Source of the DNA: Pseudoalteromonas ostreae
GTDB lineage: Bacteria > Pseudomonadota > Gammaproteobacteria > Enterobacterales > Alteromonadaceae
Direction: 5' to 3'
DNA: 64,000 nt
Assembly (NCBI RefSeq): GCF_018069805.1
Contig: NZ_JAGPYN010000010.1
Span: forward strand, 117,425-181,424
The notes below the pieces were generated by a model. That model made no database searches, had not been told where the DNA came from, and saw only the letters and a list, made by a program, of their open reading frames with translations. Below are positions 1-9,020 of the stretch, in pieces (position 1 is the stretch's first letter; every line of letters begins with the position of its first letter). The translations under genes were made by a program, and so were the position numbers.

Positions 1-644
1 ATTGCCCAAATGAAACCATAGATGGCATAGAAGTATTTGATGTACCAAGTCACCCAACAGCGCCAATTGTTGCAGATATGTCATCTACGATTTTATCACG
101 TGAATTTGATGTTGATCAGTTTGATTTAATTTATGCGGGTGCACAAAAGAATATTGGTCCATCAGGACTTGCCATTGTGATCATTCGTAAAACCTTGCTT
201 GAACGTGAAGGGGTCGCAAAGCCAGGTATATTTGATTATGCACTCGAAGTAAAACAAGGCAGCATGTATAACACGCCACCTACGTTTGCTTGGTATTTAG
301 CGGCAGAAGTATTTGACTGGCTTGAGCAAAATGGTGGCGTAAAAGCCATGGAGCAGCAAAATATAGCAAAAGCCGAACTGCTGTACGGCTTTATTGATGA
401 ATCGCCATTTTATAGTAATAAAGTGGCTAAGCATTGTCGTTCACGTATGAATGTGCCTTTTTGGCTTAATGATGAAAGCTTAAATACACAGTTTTTAGCC
501 CAAGCAAAAGAAGCAGGCTTACTAGCACTTGCAGGTCACCGTATTGTTGGCGGTATGCGTGCGAGCATTTATAACGCCATGCCACTTGCCGGTGTACAAG
601 CGTTAGTTGATTTTATGGCGAAATTTGCCCAGGAGCACAGCTAA
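1..644 (+). CDS. serC: Phosphoserine aminotransferase, C-terminal part
   Basis: PLP-dependent aminotransferase making 3-phosphoserine in serine synthesis and serving pyridoxal phosphate synthesis. The gene enters from the left edge; the open frame begins at base 3 and about 213 residues are visible. The stretch [12 protein letters not shown] (bases about 135-170) carries the PLP-binding lysine of the family, and the C-terminal domain ends normally ([23 protein letters not shown]). The stop codon overlaps the aroA start by one base (TAATG), so the two are probably translationally coupled. The serC-aroA pairing is widespread in gammaproteobacteria. The N-terminal part lies outside the window, so its start cannot be judged. 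Confidence 0.96.
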   Translation, partial: CPNETIDGIEVFDVPSHPTAPIVADMSSTILSREFDVDQFDLIYAGAQKNIGPSGLAIVIIRKTLLEREGVAKPGIFDYALEVKQGSMYNTPPTFAWYLAAEVFDWLEQNGGVKAMEQQNIAKAELLYGFIDESPFYSNKVAKHCRSRMNVPFWLNDESLNTQFLAQAKEAGLLALAGHRIVGGMRASIYNAMPLAGVQALVDFMAKFAQEHS

Positions 645-1921
645 TGGAGCAGTTACGGTTAGAGCCAATCAATCAAGTCAATGGCAGTATTACCTTACCA
701 GGCTCCAAAAGTTTATCAAATCGTATTTTATTGTTAGCGGCACTTGCTAAAGGCACAACGGTTGTAGAAAACTTATTAGACAGTGATGATATTCGCCATA
801 TGCTTGGCGCATTAAAATTATTGGGCGTTGATGTCAGTCTTAATGATGATAAAACTGTAGCCACTGTAAAAGGTGTTGGCGGGCAGTTTTTAACGCCAGC
901 TGAGCCACTATTTTTAGGTAATGCAGGCACTGCGTATCGCCCACTGACTGCGGTTTTAGCTGCTGTGAAGGGGAACTATGAACTAATTGGTGAGCCACGT
1001 ATGGAAGAACGTCCAATTGGTCACCTAGTTGATGCATTACAAGCACTCGGGGGGGATGTTCGTTATTTAAAAAATAAAGACTATCCGCCACTTAAAATTG
1101 TTGGTGGGCAAATTAATGGCGGCAGCGTTGCAATTGATGGCAGTATCTCGAGCCAATTTCTCACAGCATTATTAATGGCAGCGCCGTTATTTAATGGCGA
1201 TACCAATATCACCATTAAAGGTACTTTAGTTTCAAAGCCTTACATTGATATCACACTAGATGTCATGGCGCGCTTTGGCATAGTAGTCACACACGATGAC
1301 TATAAAACTTTTACTGTGACAGGCGCGCAGCAATACCAAGCTGTTGAGCGCATTATGGTTGAAGGGGATGCGTCATCGGCTTCCTATTTTGTTGCAGCTG
1401 CTGCAATTGCCGGCGGTGAAATAGAAATAAAAGGCGTTGGTGCAAAATCTGTGCAAGGTGATATTGGATTTGCCAAAGTAATGGAGCAGGTCGGTGCTAA
1501 AATAGATTGGTATGACGAGCGCTTAGTGGTTCGTAAAGGCCAATTGAAAGGCGTTGATATCGATGCCAACGCTATTCCTGATGCGGCGATGACCCTTGCG
1601 ACAGTCGCGTTATTCGCCGATGGCCCAACGGCTATTCGCAATATTTACAACTGGCGCGTAAAAGAAACTGATCGCTTACATGCTATGGCCACCGAGCTTC
1701 GTAAAGTGGGCGCTGAGGTAGTTGAAGGTGAAGATTTCATCGAAATAACACCGCCAAAACACTTTAACGATGTGGCAATTGATACCTATGACGACCACCG
1801 CATTGCAATGTGTTTTGCCATGGTAGCTATAGGCGGCAAGCCAATAACTATCAATGATCCTAAATGTACATACAAGACATTTCCAACATTTTTCAACGTA
1901 CTAGCATCTATAAGCAACTAG
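644..1921 (+). CDS. aroA: 3-phosphoshikimate 1-carboxyvinyltransferase (EPSP synthase)
   Basis: Condenses shikimate-3-phosphate with PEP in the shikimate pathway. The 425-aa product is family length (E. coli 427). PGSKSLSNR at residues 19-27 holds the substrate-binding Lys22. [13 protein letters not shown] near residue 90 is the conserved LGNAGTA motif, followed by [11 protein letters not shown]. The catalytic Asp lies in [10 protein letters not shown] and the catalytic Glu in KETDRL near residue 340. [11 protein letters not shown] is the C-terminal signature. The start ATG overlaps the serC stop by one base, so no independent promoter is needed. The alanine in LGNAGTA (rather than glycine-to-alanine changes elsewhere) fits the ordinary glyphosate-sensitive class, although that is inference. 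A promoter-like element follows before cmk. Confidence 0.98.
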   Translation: MEQLRLEPINQVNGSITLPGSKSLSNRILLLAALAKGTTVVENLLDSDDIRHMLGALKLLGVDVSLNDDKTVATVKGVGGQFLTPAEPLFLGNAGTAYRPLTAVLAAVKGNYELIGEPRMEERPIGHLVDALQALGGDVRYLKNKDYPPLKIVGGQINGGSVAIDGSISSQFLTALLMAAPLFNGDTNITIKGTLVSKPYIDITLDVMARFGIVVTHDDYKTFTVTGAQQYQAVERIMVEGDASSASYFVAAAAIAGGEIEIKGVGAKSVQGDIGFAKVMEQVGAKIDWYDERLVVRKGQLKGVDIDANAIPDAAMTLATVALFADGPTAIRNIYNWRVKETDRLHAMATELRKVGAEVVEGEDFIEITPPKHFNDVAIDTYDDHRIAMCFAMVAIGGKPITINDPKCTYKTFPTFFNVLASISN

Positions 1922-1982
1922 ATATTTGAGGATAAAAATAAAAACTTACATACAAAAAGCGGATCTATTTTATTATCTGACG

Positions 1983-2022
1983 TATAATACTGCAGTTTAA
2001 TTTTGGTGTGCATTGCAGGAGG
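1983..2022 (+). promoter_or_regulatory. Probable cmk promoter -10 box and strong ribosome binding site
   Basis: A perfect TATAAT lies at 1983-1988 in an AT-rich stretch after aroA, with no good TTGACA at the matching -35 position. A perfect AGGAGG at 2017-2022 sits 5 bases before the cmk ATG at 2028 and fixes that start. The -10 call is tentative because the -35 is poor; the ribosome binding site is clear. Confidence 0.5.
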
Positions 2023-2027
2023 TTTAA

Positions 2028-2738
2028 ATGCAGGCGTTATTAATGCCCGTGATCACCGTTGATGGCCCAAGTGGTTCAGGTAAAGGAACTGTTTGTCGCT
2101 TGTTAGCCAATAAATTAGGGTGGGATGTACTGGATAGTGGCGCGATTTATCGCGTATTAGCGCTGGCAGCACTTCATCACCAAATTGCACTAGACAACGA
2201 AGAGGCACTGGTGCCTTTAGCTGCTAACTTAGATGTGCAGTTTTTAGTAGATAGTCAAGCAAACGCCGGTAAAGTTATTCTGGAAGGTGAAGATGTATCA
2301 ACAACAATTCGCAATGAAGAAGTTGGTGCTGCCGCCTCAAAAGTTGCTGCCTTACCACGTGTTAGAGAAGCATTATTACGCCGCCAGCGTGCATTTCGTA
2401 CTGAAAATGGCTTAATCGCCGATGGCCGTGATATGGGCACTGTGGTATTCCCAGATGCACCGTTAAAAATTTATTTGACCGCCAGCGCTGATGAACGTGC
2501 GCGTAGACGATTTGTTGAGTTGAATGAACGCGGTCTTGATGTTACACTAAGTGGTCTATTAGAAGATATTCAAGCACGTGATGAGCGCGATACGAATCGT
2601 GCTGTTGCGCCGCTTGTTCCTGCTGATGATGCTATTGAACTCGATACTAGCGAGCTTAATGCACAGCAAGTGTTTGATAAAGTTATGACTTTATTAGATG
2701 CAGCAATTGTCGAAGGTAAACTTCCAAAGCGACGATAA
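2028..2738 (+). CDS. cmk: Cytidylate kinase
   Basis: Phosphorylates CMP and dCMP with ATP in the cytoplasm. The 236-aa protein opens with a P-loop, GPSGSGKGT at residues 13-21, and carries [14 protein letters not shown] (nucleotide binding) and the [22 protein letters not shown] segment typical of bacterial CMP kinases, with the arginine-rich lid [10 protein letters not shown] after it. An ATG six codons later ([11 protein letters not shown]) would match E. coli more closely, but the AGGAGG is placed for the ATG at 2028. cmk directly upstream of rpsA is a classical gammaproteobacterial arrangement. Nothing unusual. Confidence 0.97.
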   Translation: MQALLMPVITVDGPSGSGKGTVCRLLANKLGWDVLDSGAIYRVLALAALHHQIALDNEEALVPLAANLDVQFLVDSQANAGKVILEGEDVSTTIRNEEVGAAASKVAALPRVREALLRRQRAFRTENGLIADGRDMGTVVFPDAPLKIYLTASADERARRRFVELNERGLDVTLSGLLEDIQARDERDTNRAVAPLVPADDAIELDTSELNAQQVFDKVMTLLDAAIVEGKLPKRR

Positions 2739-2749
2739 ACTATTTATGC

Positions 2750-2831
2750 GCCAGCAGGATGCCAGTGCTATTTTAACAACCCCATGCAGCATGGTTGCTA
2801 ATTGGTAATAATATATGAGACGTATATTCGT
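2750..2831 (+). promoter_or_regulatory. rpsA leader with GGA-containing stem-loops
   Basis: The rpsA ATG has no Shine-Dalgarno sequence. The 90 bases before it hold an AGCA...TGCT stem (2753-2769) whose loop carries GGA, then CCAT-GCAGC-ATGG (2782-2794). In E. coli, rpsA is translated from an SD-less, structured leader with GGA loops and is repressed by its own product S1; the same logic is inferred here. Stems are short, so structural confidence is modest. Confidence 0.4.
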
Positions 2832-4499
2832 ATGTCAGAAAATTTTGCGCAGTTATTTGAAGAAAGCTTAAAGGGTTTTGAAGCAGAGCAAGGCTCTATT
2901 GTTAAAGGTACAGTTATCTCAATCGAGAACAACATTGTACTTGTAGATGCTGGTCTTAAATCAGAAAGTGCTATCCCTGCAGAGCAGTTCAAAAATGCTG
3001 CTGGTGAACTTGAAGTTGCTGTAGGCGACGAAGTAGATGTTGCACTAGATGCAATTGAAGACGGTTTCGGTGAAACTATCCTTTCTCGTGAGAAAGCGAA
3101 GCGTCACGAAGCGTGGATCCGTCTTGAGAAAGCATGTGAAGAGCAAGAGACTGTTACTGGTGTTATCAACGGTAAAGTTAAAGGCGGTTTCACTGTTGAA
3201 GTTGATTCAATCCGTGCTTTCCTACCTGGTTCACTTGTTGATGTTCGTCCAGTACGTGACACAACTCACCTTGAAGGCAAAGAGCTTGAATTTAAAGTAA
3301 TCAAGCTTGATCAAAAACGTAACAACGTTGTTGTTTCACGTCGTGCAGTTATCGAATCAGAAAACTCACAAGAACGTGAAGAGCTTCTTGCTAACCTTGT
3401 TGAAGGTCAAGAAGTTAAAGGTATCGTTAAGAACCTTACTGACTACGGTGCGTTCGTTGACCTTGGTGGTGTTGATGGTCTACTACACATTACTGATATG
3501 GCGTGGAAGCGTGTTAAGCACCCTTCAGAAATCGTTAATGTTGGCGACGAAATCGCAGTTAAAGTTCTTAAATTCGACAAAGATAAAACTCGTGTATCTC
3601 TAGGCCTTAAACAGCTTGGCGAAGATCCATGGGCAGCTATCGCTGGTCGTTACCCAGAAGGTTCTAAACTTTCTGGTCGTGTAACTAACCTTACTGATTA
3701 CGGTTGCTTCGTAGAAATCGAAGAAGGCGTTGAAGGTCTAGTACACGTTTCTGAAATGGATTGGACTAACAAGAACATCCACCCTTCAAAAGTTGTTTCA
3801 CTAGGTGACACTGTTGAAGTTATGGTTCTTGAAATCGACGAAGAACGTCGTCGTATTTCACTTGGTCTTAAGCAATGTATTGCTAATCCTTGGCAAGAAT
3901 TTGCTCGTCTACAAAACAAAGGCGACCAAGTTACTGGTAAGATCAAATCAATCACTGACTTCGGTATCTTTATCGGTCTTGACGGTGGTATTGACGGTCT
4001 TGTACACCTTTCAGACATTTCTTGGAACACGCCAGGCGAAGACGCTGTACGTGAATTCAAGAAAGGCGACGAAATCACTGCTATCGTATTGCAAGTTGAC
4101 CCAGAGCGTGAACGTATCTCTCTAGGCGTTAAGCAAATCGAAGCTGACCCATTCAATAACTACCTTGATGCAAACAAAAAAGGTGCTATTGTTAAAGGTA
4201 AAGTGACTGAAGTTGATGCGAAAGGCGCAACTGTTGAACTTATCGAAGGCGTTGAAGGTTACATCCGTGTAGCAGATATCGCTCAAGAGCGCGTTGAAGA
4301 TGCAACTACTGTTGTTTCTGTAGGCGACGAAATTGAAGTGAAATATGTTGGTGTTGATCGTAAGAACCGCACTTTAAGCCTTTCTGTTAAAGCTCTTTTC
4401 GAAGCAGAAGAGAAAGAAGTACTAGAAAAGCTTAAGAAAGAAGAGCCAGTGTTCGAAAACGCAATGGCAGCTGCATTCGCAAATGCACAAAAAGACTAA
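2832..4499 (+). CDS. rpsA: 30S ribosomal protein S1
   Basis: RNA-binding protein that recruits and unfolds mRNA on the small ribosomal subunit. From ATG 2832 ([17 protein letters not shown]) the product is 555 aa, close to E. coli S1 (557). Six S1/OB repeats are visible; the third to sixth show the canonical pattern, for example [45 protein letters not shown] and [23 protein letters not shown]. An upstream in-frame ATG at 2802 would add ten residues ([10 protein letters not shown]) that have no counterpart in the family, so 2832 is preferred. No SD precedes it, as expected for rpsA. Codon use is strongly biased (GGT, GTT, CTT, GAA), consistent with very high expression. Confidence 0.98.
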   Translation: MSENFAQLFEESLKGFEAEQGSIVKGTVISIENNIVLVDAGLKSESAIPAEQFKNAAGELEVAVGDEVDVALDAIEDGFGETILSREKAKRHEAWIRLEKACEEQETVTGVINGKVKGGFTVEVDSIRAFLPGSLVDVRPVRDTTHLEGKELEFKVIKLDQKRNNVVVSRRAVIESENSQEREELLANLVEGQEVKGIVKNLTDYGAFVDLGGVDGLLHITDMAWKRVKHPSEIVNVGDEIAVKVLKFDKDKTRVSLGLKQLGEDPWAAIAGRYPEGSKLSGRVTNLTDYGCFVEIEEGVEGLVHVSEMDWTNKNIHPSKVVSLGDTVEVMVLEIDEERRRISLGLKQCIANPWQEFARLQNKGDQVTGKIKSITDFGIFIGLDGGIDGLVHLSDISWNTPGEDAVREFKKGDEITAIVLQVDPERERISLGVKQIEADPFNNYLDANKKGAIVKGKVTEVDAKGATVELIEGVEGYIRVADIAQERVEDATTVVSVGDEIEVKYVGVDRKNRTLSLSVKALFEAEEKEVLEKLKKEEPVFENAMAAAFANAQKD

Positions 4500-4515
4500 T
4501 TAATCAGTCTTAATT

Positions 4516-4552
4516 GGAAGGGCAGTGTTGCCCTTCCTTTATCTCTTTTTTA
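4516..4552 (+). terminator. rpsA rho-independent terminator
   Basis: Perfect 9-bp stem GGAAGGGCA (4516-4524) / TGCCCTTCC (4529-4537) with a GTGT loop, followed by TTTATCTCTTTTTT. It ends just before the ihfB ribosome binding site, so it may attenuate rather than fully block read-through into ihfB. Confidence 0.85.
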
Positions 4553-4562
4553 AGGAAACGTT

Positions 4563-4850
4563 ATGACTAAGTCAGAATTGATAGAACAATTAGCCGAGCA
4601 ACACGCACATGTACCTGTGAAAGATGTTGAAAATGCTGTTAAAGAAATTCTTGAACAAATGGCCGGCTCATTATCAGGCTCTGATCGCATTGAGATCCGT
4701 GGCTTTGGTAGTTTCTCATTACACTTTCGCTCACCTCGCACAGGTCGTAACCCTAAGACTGGCGATACGGTTGAGTTAGAAGGTAAGCACGTACCACATT
4801 TTAAACCAGGCAAAGAGTTACGAGATCGCGTAAACGCGAGCATTGCCTAG
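4563..4850 (+). CDS. ihfB: Integration host factor subunit beta
   Basis: DNA-bending, sequence-specific nucleoid protein that acts as a heterodimer with IhfA. The 95-aa length matches E. coli IhfB (94). The HU/IHF signature is present: [25 protein letters not shown], with the intercalating proline in the NPKTGD arm, and the C-terminal [14 protein letters not shown]. An SD (AAGGAA, 4552-4557) precedes the ATG. It sits in its usual place after rpsA and before lapA. The IhfB rather than HU or IhfA assignment rests on this position and on the [13 protein letters not shown] start. Confidence 0.97.
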   Translation: MTKSELIEQLAEQHAHVPVKDVENAVKEILEQMAGSLSGSDRIEIRGFGSFSLHFRSPRTGRNPKTGDTVELEGKHVPHFKPGKELRDRVNASIA

Positions 4851-4871
4851 TTACTTAGTTGGAGTAGTTAC

Positions 4872-5153
4872 TTGTTTAGGGTATTAAAAATTATCTTGGT
4901 AGCAATATGCTTAATTTTTGCATTTGTACTTGGTTCGCAAAATCCACAGTTAGTGCAAGTAAATTATATTATTGCCAGTAATACTTTACCCCTCGCAATG
5001 ATAATAAGTATCTGCTTTGCTTTAGGTGTCGCAATTGGTTGTTTTATTAGCTTTAAATTGTTTTCGCAATTAAAGTGGCAAAACTATCGTTTGAAAAAAA
5101 AATTAGCGCCTGAAAAAGATAATAATAAGCTTGTTGCTAATAAAGACACCTAA
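4872..5153 (+). CDS. lapA: LPS assembly protein A (LapA domain, TTG start)
   Basis: Small inner-membrane protein that works with LapB in controlling lipopolysaccharide assembly and LpxC turnover. The 93-aa product has two membrane segments (about residues 4-22 and 40-62) separated by the NPQLVQVNYI stretch typical of the LapA/DUF1049 family, and a basic C-terminal tail. Translation starts at TTG 4872; GGAG at 4861-4864 is spaced 7 bases upstream and no better ATG exists in frame. The stop is 2 bases before lapB, so the two are co-translated. Identification is by family pattern and position; the sequence is poorly conserved, as usual for LapA. Confidence 0.88.
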   Translation: MFRVLKIILVAICLIFAFVLGSQNPQLVQVNYIIASNTLPLAMIISICFALGVAIGCFISFKLFSQLKWQNYRLKKKLAPEKDNNKLVANKDT

Positions 5154-5155
5154 CT

Positions 5156-6292
5156 ATGATTGAGCTTTTGTTTTTACTTTTACCTGTTGCGGCTGGTTAT
5201 GGCTGGATCATGGGTAAAAATAGTGCTAAAAACCAAGCTCATCAACTTAATCGTCAGATCACCTCTGAATACAGTAAAGGCTTAAAGTTTTTACTCGACA
5301 GAGAGGAAGATCAAGGCCTTGAGCACTTAATCAACTTGCTTGAAGTCGCCGCTGACTCTGTTGAACATTATTCTACACTCGCAACGATGTTTCGCCGCCG
5401 AGGTGAATTAGATCGTGCAATAAAAATCCACGAATTACTGCTCAAACACCCAAGCCTTAATGAACAACAAGCTGCTGCTAGTCGCCTTGAACTTGCTGAA
5501 GATTATATCATGGCGGGTTTGCTTGATGGCGCCGAAGAACATTTAGTGTGGTTAGTCAAAGCCAACCACAGTGATGCATTAGAGCCGATACTTAATTTGT
5601 ATTCGCAAACACGCGAATGGGAAAAGGGGATCAATATGTTCGAAGCACACAGTGATTTATTTTCAAAGCCGCAACATTTCAAAGCCATTGCTAACTTTTA
5701 TTGTGAAGCTGCGTTGCTTAACAATGATCCGCAAATTATGCGCAAAGCCATTAGCCTAAATCATAAAGCGATCCGCCCATTATATGAATTAGGTAAATCA
5801 GCATTTGCAAAAGAAGATTACGTAAAAGCAATTTATTATTGGCGTGAGCTGATCTGTAGCTTCACTTTCTTTGCTCCTTTGTTTATAGATGATTTAGCTC
5901 ACAGTTATGAGCAATTAAATCTAACCCACCAATTTCATGAATTATTGCTGCAATTGCTTAATAAAGGCGGGGTGCTAATAAAAATAAAACATTGCCAAGC
6001 ATTACTTGAGCAAGGGCATACCGAGCAAGCAATCAAGTTTTTAACTGATAGTTTAAAACGTCAGCCGACGATTCGTGGCTTTAGTTTTTTACTTCAGTTA
6101 TTAGCAAAACAGAACAATGACATCAAAGAAGTGTTAGACCAAATAGATAAATTGGTAACCTCTTATATTGCAACAAAGCCAGATTTTCAGTGCCAACACT
6201 GTGGCTTTACCAGTCATACAATTTATTGGGTTTGCCCGTCGTGCAAACATTGGGAAACCATAGTACCGAGCCGTGGTTTAGACGGTTTTTAG
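5156..6292 (+). CDS. lapB: LPS assembly protein B (TPR repeats plus rubredoxin-like zinc ribbon)
   Basis: Inner-membrane-anchored cytoplasmic TPR protein (YciM) that promotes FtsH-dependent LpxC proteolysis and couples LPS synthesis to export. The 378-aa product (E. coli 389) has one N-terminal membrane anchor (MIELLFLLLPVAAGYGWIMG), helical TPR-type repeats over roughly residues 35-320, and a C-terminal zinc ribbon with two CxxC pairs (CQHCGF and CPSCKHW, about residues 346-365). It follows lapA by 2 bases. Domain order and length match the family fully; no anomalies. Confidence 0.96.
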   Translation: MIELLFLLLPVAAGYGWIMGKNSAKNQAHQLNRQITSEYSKGLKFLLDREEDQGLEHLINLLEVAADSVEHYSTLATMFRRRGELDRAIKIHELLLKHPSLNEQQAAASRLELAEDYIMAGLLDGAEEHLVWLVKANHSDALEPILNLYSQTREWEKGINMFEAHSDLFSKPQHFKAIANFYCEAALLNNDPQIMRKAISLNHKAIRPLYELGKSAFAKEDYVKAIYYWRELICSFTFFAPLFIDDLAHSYEQLNLTHQFHELLLQLLNKGGVLIKIKHCQALLEQGHTEQAIKFLTDSLKRQPTIRGFSFLLQLLAKQNNDIKEVLDQIDKLVTSYIATKPDFQCQHCGFTSHTIYWVCPSCKHWETIVPSRGLDGF

Positions 6293-6341
6293 TTTTCTAT
6301 AAAAATATTCACTTACTTCTACAATCAGTTTTAGGAAAGTT

Positions 6342-7046
6342 ATGTCTCTCGAACATTCAAAAAAAGTTCTTATCGCCCTCGATTACGATGATCAGCAAAC
6401 CGCTTTAAACTTTGTAAAGCAATTATCGCCTGATACATGTCGTTTAAAAGTAGGCAAAGAAATGTTTACCTATTTTGGACCTGCTTTTGTAAAAGAATTA
6501 ATTGACCTTGGCTTTGACGTATTCTTAGATTTAAAGTTTCATGATATTCCAAATACGGTTGCCAAAGCGGTTACCGCAGCGGCTAAAATGGGTGTTTGGA
6601 TGGTTAATGTTCACGCCAGTGGCGGTGTTGAAATGATGACTAAAGCCAAACAAGCGCTTGAGCAATTTGGTGATAAAGCGCCATTATTAATTGCCGTTAC
6701 CGTTTTAACCAGTATGGATGCCGCAGAGCTTAGCCGCTTAGGGGTAGATAAAACACCAGAACAGCAAGTTATTTACTTGGCTAAACTTGCCAAAGAATCA
6801 GGCCTTGACGGGGTAGTGTGCTCAGCGCAAGAAGCCAAGCAATTAAAATCGCTACTCGGTAACGATTTTAAATTGGTAACGCCAGGTATTCGCCCTGCGG
6901 GAAGTGATGCAGGAGATCAAAAACGTATCATGACACCAAAGCAAGCAATTGAAGATGGCAGCGATTATTTAGTTGTTGGCCGCCCAATTACGCAAGCCGC
7001 AGACCCTGTTGCGACACTAAAAGAAATTAATGACTCGTTAAAATAA
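6342..7046 (+). CDS. pyrF: Orotidine 5'-phosphate decarboxylase
   Basis: Final step of de novo UMP synthesis. The 234-aa product has the N-terminal [15 protein letters not shown] substrate Asp, the catalytic [16 protein letters not shown] motif (Asp-x-Lys-x-x-Asp) near residues 60-75, and the C-terminal phosphate-binding TPGIRP...[10 protein letters not shown] segment. SD AGGAAAG lies just upstream of the ATG. It follows lapB at 49 bp, the same order as in E. coli (lapA-lapB-pyrF), and is closed by a strong terminator, marking the end of the core block. Confidence 0.98.
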   Translation: MSLEHSKKVLIALDYDDQQTALNFVKQLSPDTCRLKVGKEMFTYFGPAFVKELIDLGFDVFLDLKFHDIPNTVAKAVTAAAKMGVWMVNVHASGGVEMMTKAKQALEQFGDKAPLLIAVTVLTSMDAAELSRLGVDKTPEQQVIYLAKLAKESGLDGVVCSAQEAKQLKSLLGNDFKLVTPGIRPAGSDAGDQKRIMTPKQAIEDGSDYLVVGRPITQAADPVATLKEINDSLK

Positions 7047-7074
7047 ACAAGCGTTATTTTTACTATTACTTCTA

Positions 7075-7103
7075 AGAGCAAAGTATTTACTTTGCTCTTT
7101 TTG
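7075..7103 (+). terminator. pyrF terminator
   Basis: 11-bp perfect arms AGAGCAAAGTA (7075-7085) and TACTTTGCTCT (7088-7098) with a very tight loop, followed by TTTTTG. It marks the boundary between the core block and the accessory island. Confidence 0.88.
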
Positions 7104-7179
7104 TTTCTGGGTATACAAACTTAATAAGTTGGCGATGAATAGGCTAGAATTTGGAATTTGGCAGTTGCAGATGGTCGGC

Positions 7180-7219
7180 ACGAGCCTGTAGAACAACTCG
7201 ATTTTAATTTATTTTTATT
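7180..7219 (+). repeat. Dispersed repeat, copy 1 (partner at 53507-53547)
   Basis: ACGAGCCTGTAGAA, then four variable bases, then CTCG and a T-rich run TTTTAATTTATTTTTATT. The same order, with one extra base, recurs at 53507-53547. CGAG and CTCG can pair and are followed by a T-rich tract, so a weak terminator is one reading; another is the far arm of an attC-like site. In both places a group II intron 3' remnant follows about 150-180 bp later. Confidence 0.6.
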
Positions 7220-7280
7220 GGCGGTTTAACCATGCCAATACTAAGCGCTAAGTTTCCCCTCATTTACTTCTCATTCCCTT

Positions 7281-7321
7281 CTCTTTGTGCAAAAAAAACT
7301 TAGTAAATTATTCACAAAGAG
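7281..7321. repeat. Inverted repeat in the 7107-7397 gene-free stretch
   Basis: CTCTTTGTG (7281-7289) and CACAAAGAG (7313-7321) form a 9-bp stem with a 23-nt A-rich loop. Apart from this and the dispersed repeat at 7180, I see no gene or RNA in 7107-7397. Function unknown. Confidence 0.4.
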
Positions 7322-7397
7322 GTTAAGAGACGCTGCGCTTAAGAGTAATACAGATGATAGACCCACGGAGTGTTTATATGGCAATGGCGCAATAGCC

Positions 7398-7528
7398 CGC
7401 ACCAAAGTACGCAGTTTTTAGATCAATATTCATTACGGGAGGTGAACCGCCCATTGCACTACCTGCTAATAAAAAGCGCATGATGGGTGGTGCGGGGGCT
7501 GGAGGTTAGAGACCTCCGGCTACCCGAT
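7398..7528 (+). mobile_element. Group II intron 3'-end remnant, copy A
   Basis: The end reads TGAACCGCC...GGGTGGTGCGGGGGCTGGAGG...CCTCCGGCTACCCGAT: a domain V-like pair (ACCGCCCAT / ATGGGTGGT), a domain VI hairpin (GGAGGTTAGAGACCTCC) and the YCTACCCGAT terminus of bacterial group II introns. A 20-bp block (7398-7417) matches 8711-8730 of copy B, then 173 bases present in B are missing. Only a decayed tail of the intron-encoded protein remains. Base 7528 joins TATACGC; on the other strand this is GCGTATAA, an attC R''-like core (GTATAAC) just after the stop of the leftward lipoprotein gene. Confidence 0.75.
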
Positions 7529-7544
7529 TATACGCAAGCTGCGC

Positions 7545-8270
7545 TTACTGAATTTCTTGCTGCCAATTAACCTTTTGGTAAACTGATTTTTGATTGAAGT
7601 TAGTATTACCAGTAGTCGGGCCAACATAATAATACATACCACCTGAGAAACCTGCACCAACAACCGAAGTAAGCTGTGTGGGTAAAGCAGCCACTGCATC
7701 TTTAGCATTTAAAAATACATTATTTTCAGGGTAAGCGCTTTTAAGAGACGGATCAGATAAAGATTGTATAGACTGGTTGATGATACGGCTTGAAATTGCT
7801 TTGTGGGTTTGACCTTTTGCCCAGCCTAACGTTTTTCCAGTAAATATATTAAGTTCATCGCTGTGGCCAGCATAAAATACTTCGTCGCGAATAATTTCAC
7901 CGTTTACTTCTAAACACCAATCAACAATAACAAAGCTTGCATAACTGGCATTTGTAATAACTTGCGAATAACGGTGAATTTTGGCGTGCACTTTAGCTTT
8001 TGTTAATACGTTTGAAGTATTTTGGTTTAGAGTATTTAAGATTGATTGCTGAATTGTATTTTTGTCAGCTGTATCAAAACTTCCCCAATTAAAAGCCCCA
8101 TATGATTCGTTATCAGCTGTATTTTCATCTGTTATGATTGAAACTGAATTGACGTTAGCACTAAATACAGGAGCGTTTGTTAACAATGGAAACTCAGTTT
8201 TACTTGCTGTACCTGTAACTCCGCAACCAGCTAAGATTAGTGATAAAGATAAAAATAGTAGATGTTTCAC
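7545..8270 (-). CDS. Putative lipoprotein of unknown function, cassette-associated
   Basis: 241-aa protein starting at GTG 8270; GGAG lies 5 bases upstream and no nearer ATG exists. MKHLLFLSLSLILAGC is a lipoprotein signal peptide with lipobox LAGC and acylated Cys16, so the mature protein should be anchored in the inner or outer membrane. I recognise no family in the rest, which is polar, with TDENTADNESYGAFNWGSFDTADKNTIQQSILNTL-type content split by short beta-like stretches and a glycine/tyrosine-rich end (GAGFSGGMYYYVG). The gene lies between two intron remnants, with an R''-like GTATAA immediately after its stop, which suggests an integron cassette. Its upstream region is intron sequence, so the native promoter or attC half may be lost. 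Confidence 0.75.
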   Translation of the reverse strand: MKHLLFLSLSLILAGCGVTGTASKTEFPLLTNAPVFSANVNSVSIITDENTADNESYGAFNWGSFDTADKNTIQQSILNTLNQNTSNVLTKAKVHAKIHRYSQVITNASYASFVIVDWCLEVNGEIIRDEVFYAGHSDELNIFTGKTLGWAKGQTHKAISSRIINQSIQSLSDPSLKSAYPENNVFLNAKDAVAALPTQLTSVVGAGFSGGMYYYVGPTTGNTNFNQKSVYQKVNWQQEIQ

Positions 8271-8284
8271 ACGTACTCCATATT

Positions 8285-9011
8285 TACGTATCGCCGCATT
8301 AAGCGGAACCTAACCAACTGTTTAAGTTCCAGTATGCCCGACATGGGCATTGTCTTATGAGGTGAAAGTCCTCTGTAGGAAGATCACCGTTTAAATAACA
8401 TACTGTTATTAAACGATAACTACTCGCGAATGGCAAGGGCTAAATCGCGAGAGATAGTCTGAAGGAAGCCGCTAGCAAATGTGTGAGCTGATGAAAAAAA
8501 ACATCATATGAGGCGTAGGCTGGAGACGAGCTAGCACAAGATAGCGAAGTCATGTGATCTAACGGCCACCTTTTTGGGGTCGTATCAGCTGGGATACTAC
8601 TACCTAATAGCCAACGCTTATCAGCTTAACTGTGGATTTAGACCATTGGATCTGCCGTAGGATAAGGATGTGCTACTGGCGACAATGACCCTCTTTATAA
8701 AGGTATAGCACGCACCAAAGTACGCAGTTTGATGAAATTGGGTGTTAGCGAACGACTCGCCATAGCCTGTGGTATCACCAGTACCAAAAGTAGGCGCTTG
8801 GAAGCGAAGGCCCTTGTAGAAGCTCAAAAACAAAAGGAATTAACATTGCATTAGGCAATAACTACTTAGCTTCACAAGGTTTAGTGTCATTGAGGGATAT
8901 TTGGATCAATATTCACTACGGGAGATGAACCGCCCACTGCACTACCTGCTAATAAAAAGCCCATGATGGGTGGTGTGGGGGCTGGAGGTTAGAGACCTCC
9001 GGCTACCCGAT
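8285..9011 (+). mobile_element. Internally deleted group II intron (probable IIC-attC type), copy B
   Basis: The first 300 bases look like domain I of a bacterial group II intron: GCCCGACATGGGC, AGGTGAAAGTCCTCTG, GAATGGCAAGGGC, AGTCTGAAGGAAGCC, GGAGACGAGCTAGC and ATAGCGAAGTCATGTGAT in order. The last 100 bases hold the domain V-like arms, the VI hairpin and CTACCCGAT at 9011. Between them only scraps of the intron-encoded reverse transcriptase C-terminus survive, so most of the roughly 1.3-kb ORF is gone. The 5' boundary (about 8285) is uncertain because a clean GTGYG start is not visible. At the 3' junction, TAGGTGC follows; on the opposite strand this is GCACCTAA, an attC R'' core at the end of the HEPN gene. 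Confidence 0.7.
8702..8928 (+). pseudogene. Remnant of group II intron-encoded protein (C-terminus)
   Basis: Frame from 8702 reads GIARTKVRSLMKLGVSERLA, matching the RTKxRxLxxLGV segment near the end of group II intron maturases. A frameshift later, from 8836, the sequence reads GINIALGNNYLASQGLVSLR followed by DIWINIHYGR and a stop at 8926-8928, which is the usual extreme C-terminus (LSNxYLxxQGLxSL..W...HY). The reverse transcriptase domain proper is absent and the two pieces are in different frames, so no functional protein is made. Confidence 0.72.
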
Positions 9012-9020
9012 TAGGTGCCA

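Noticed and set aside
3049..4156. Several 80-150 codon frames on both strands inside rpsA
   Set aside because: Shadows created by the highly biased codon usage of the S1 gene.
8621..8833. Minus-strand 70-codon frame inside the intron region
   Set aside because: It is antisense to the intron-encoded protein remnant and has no ribosome binding site or family resemblance.
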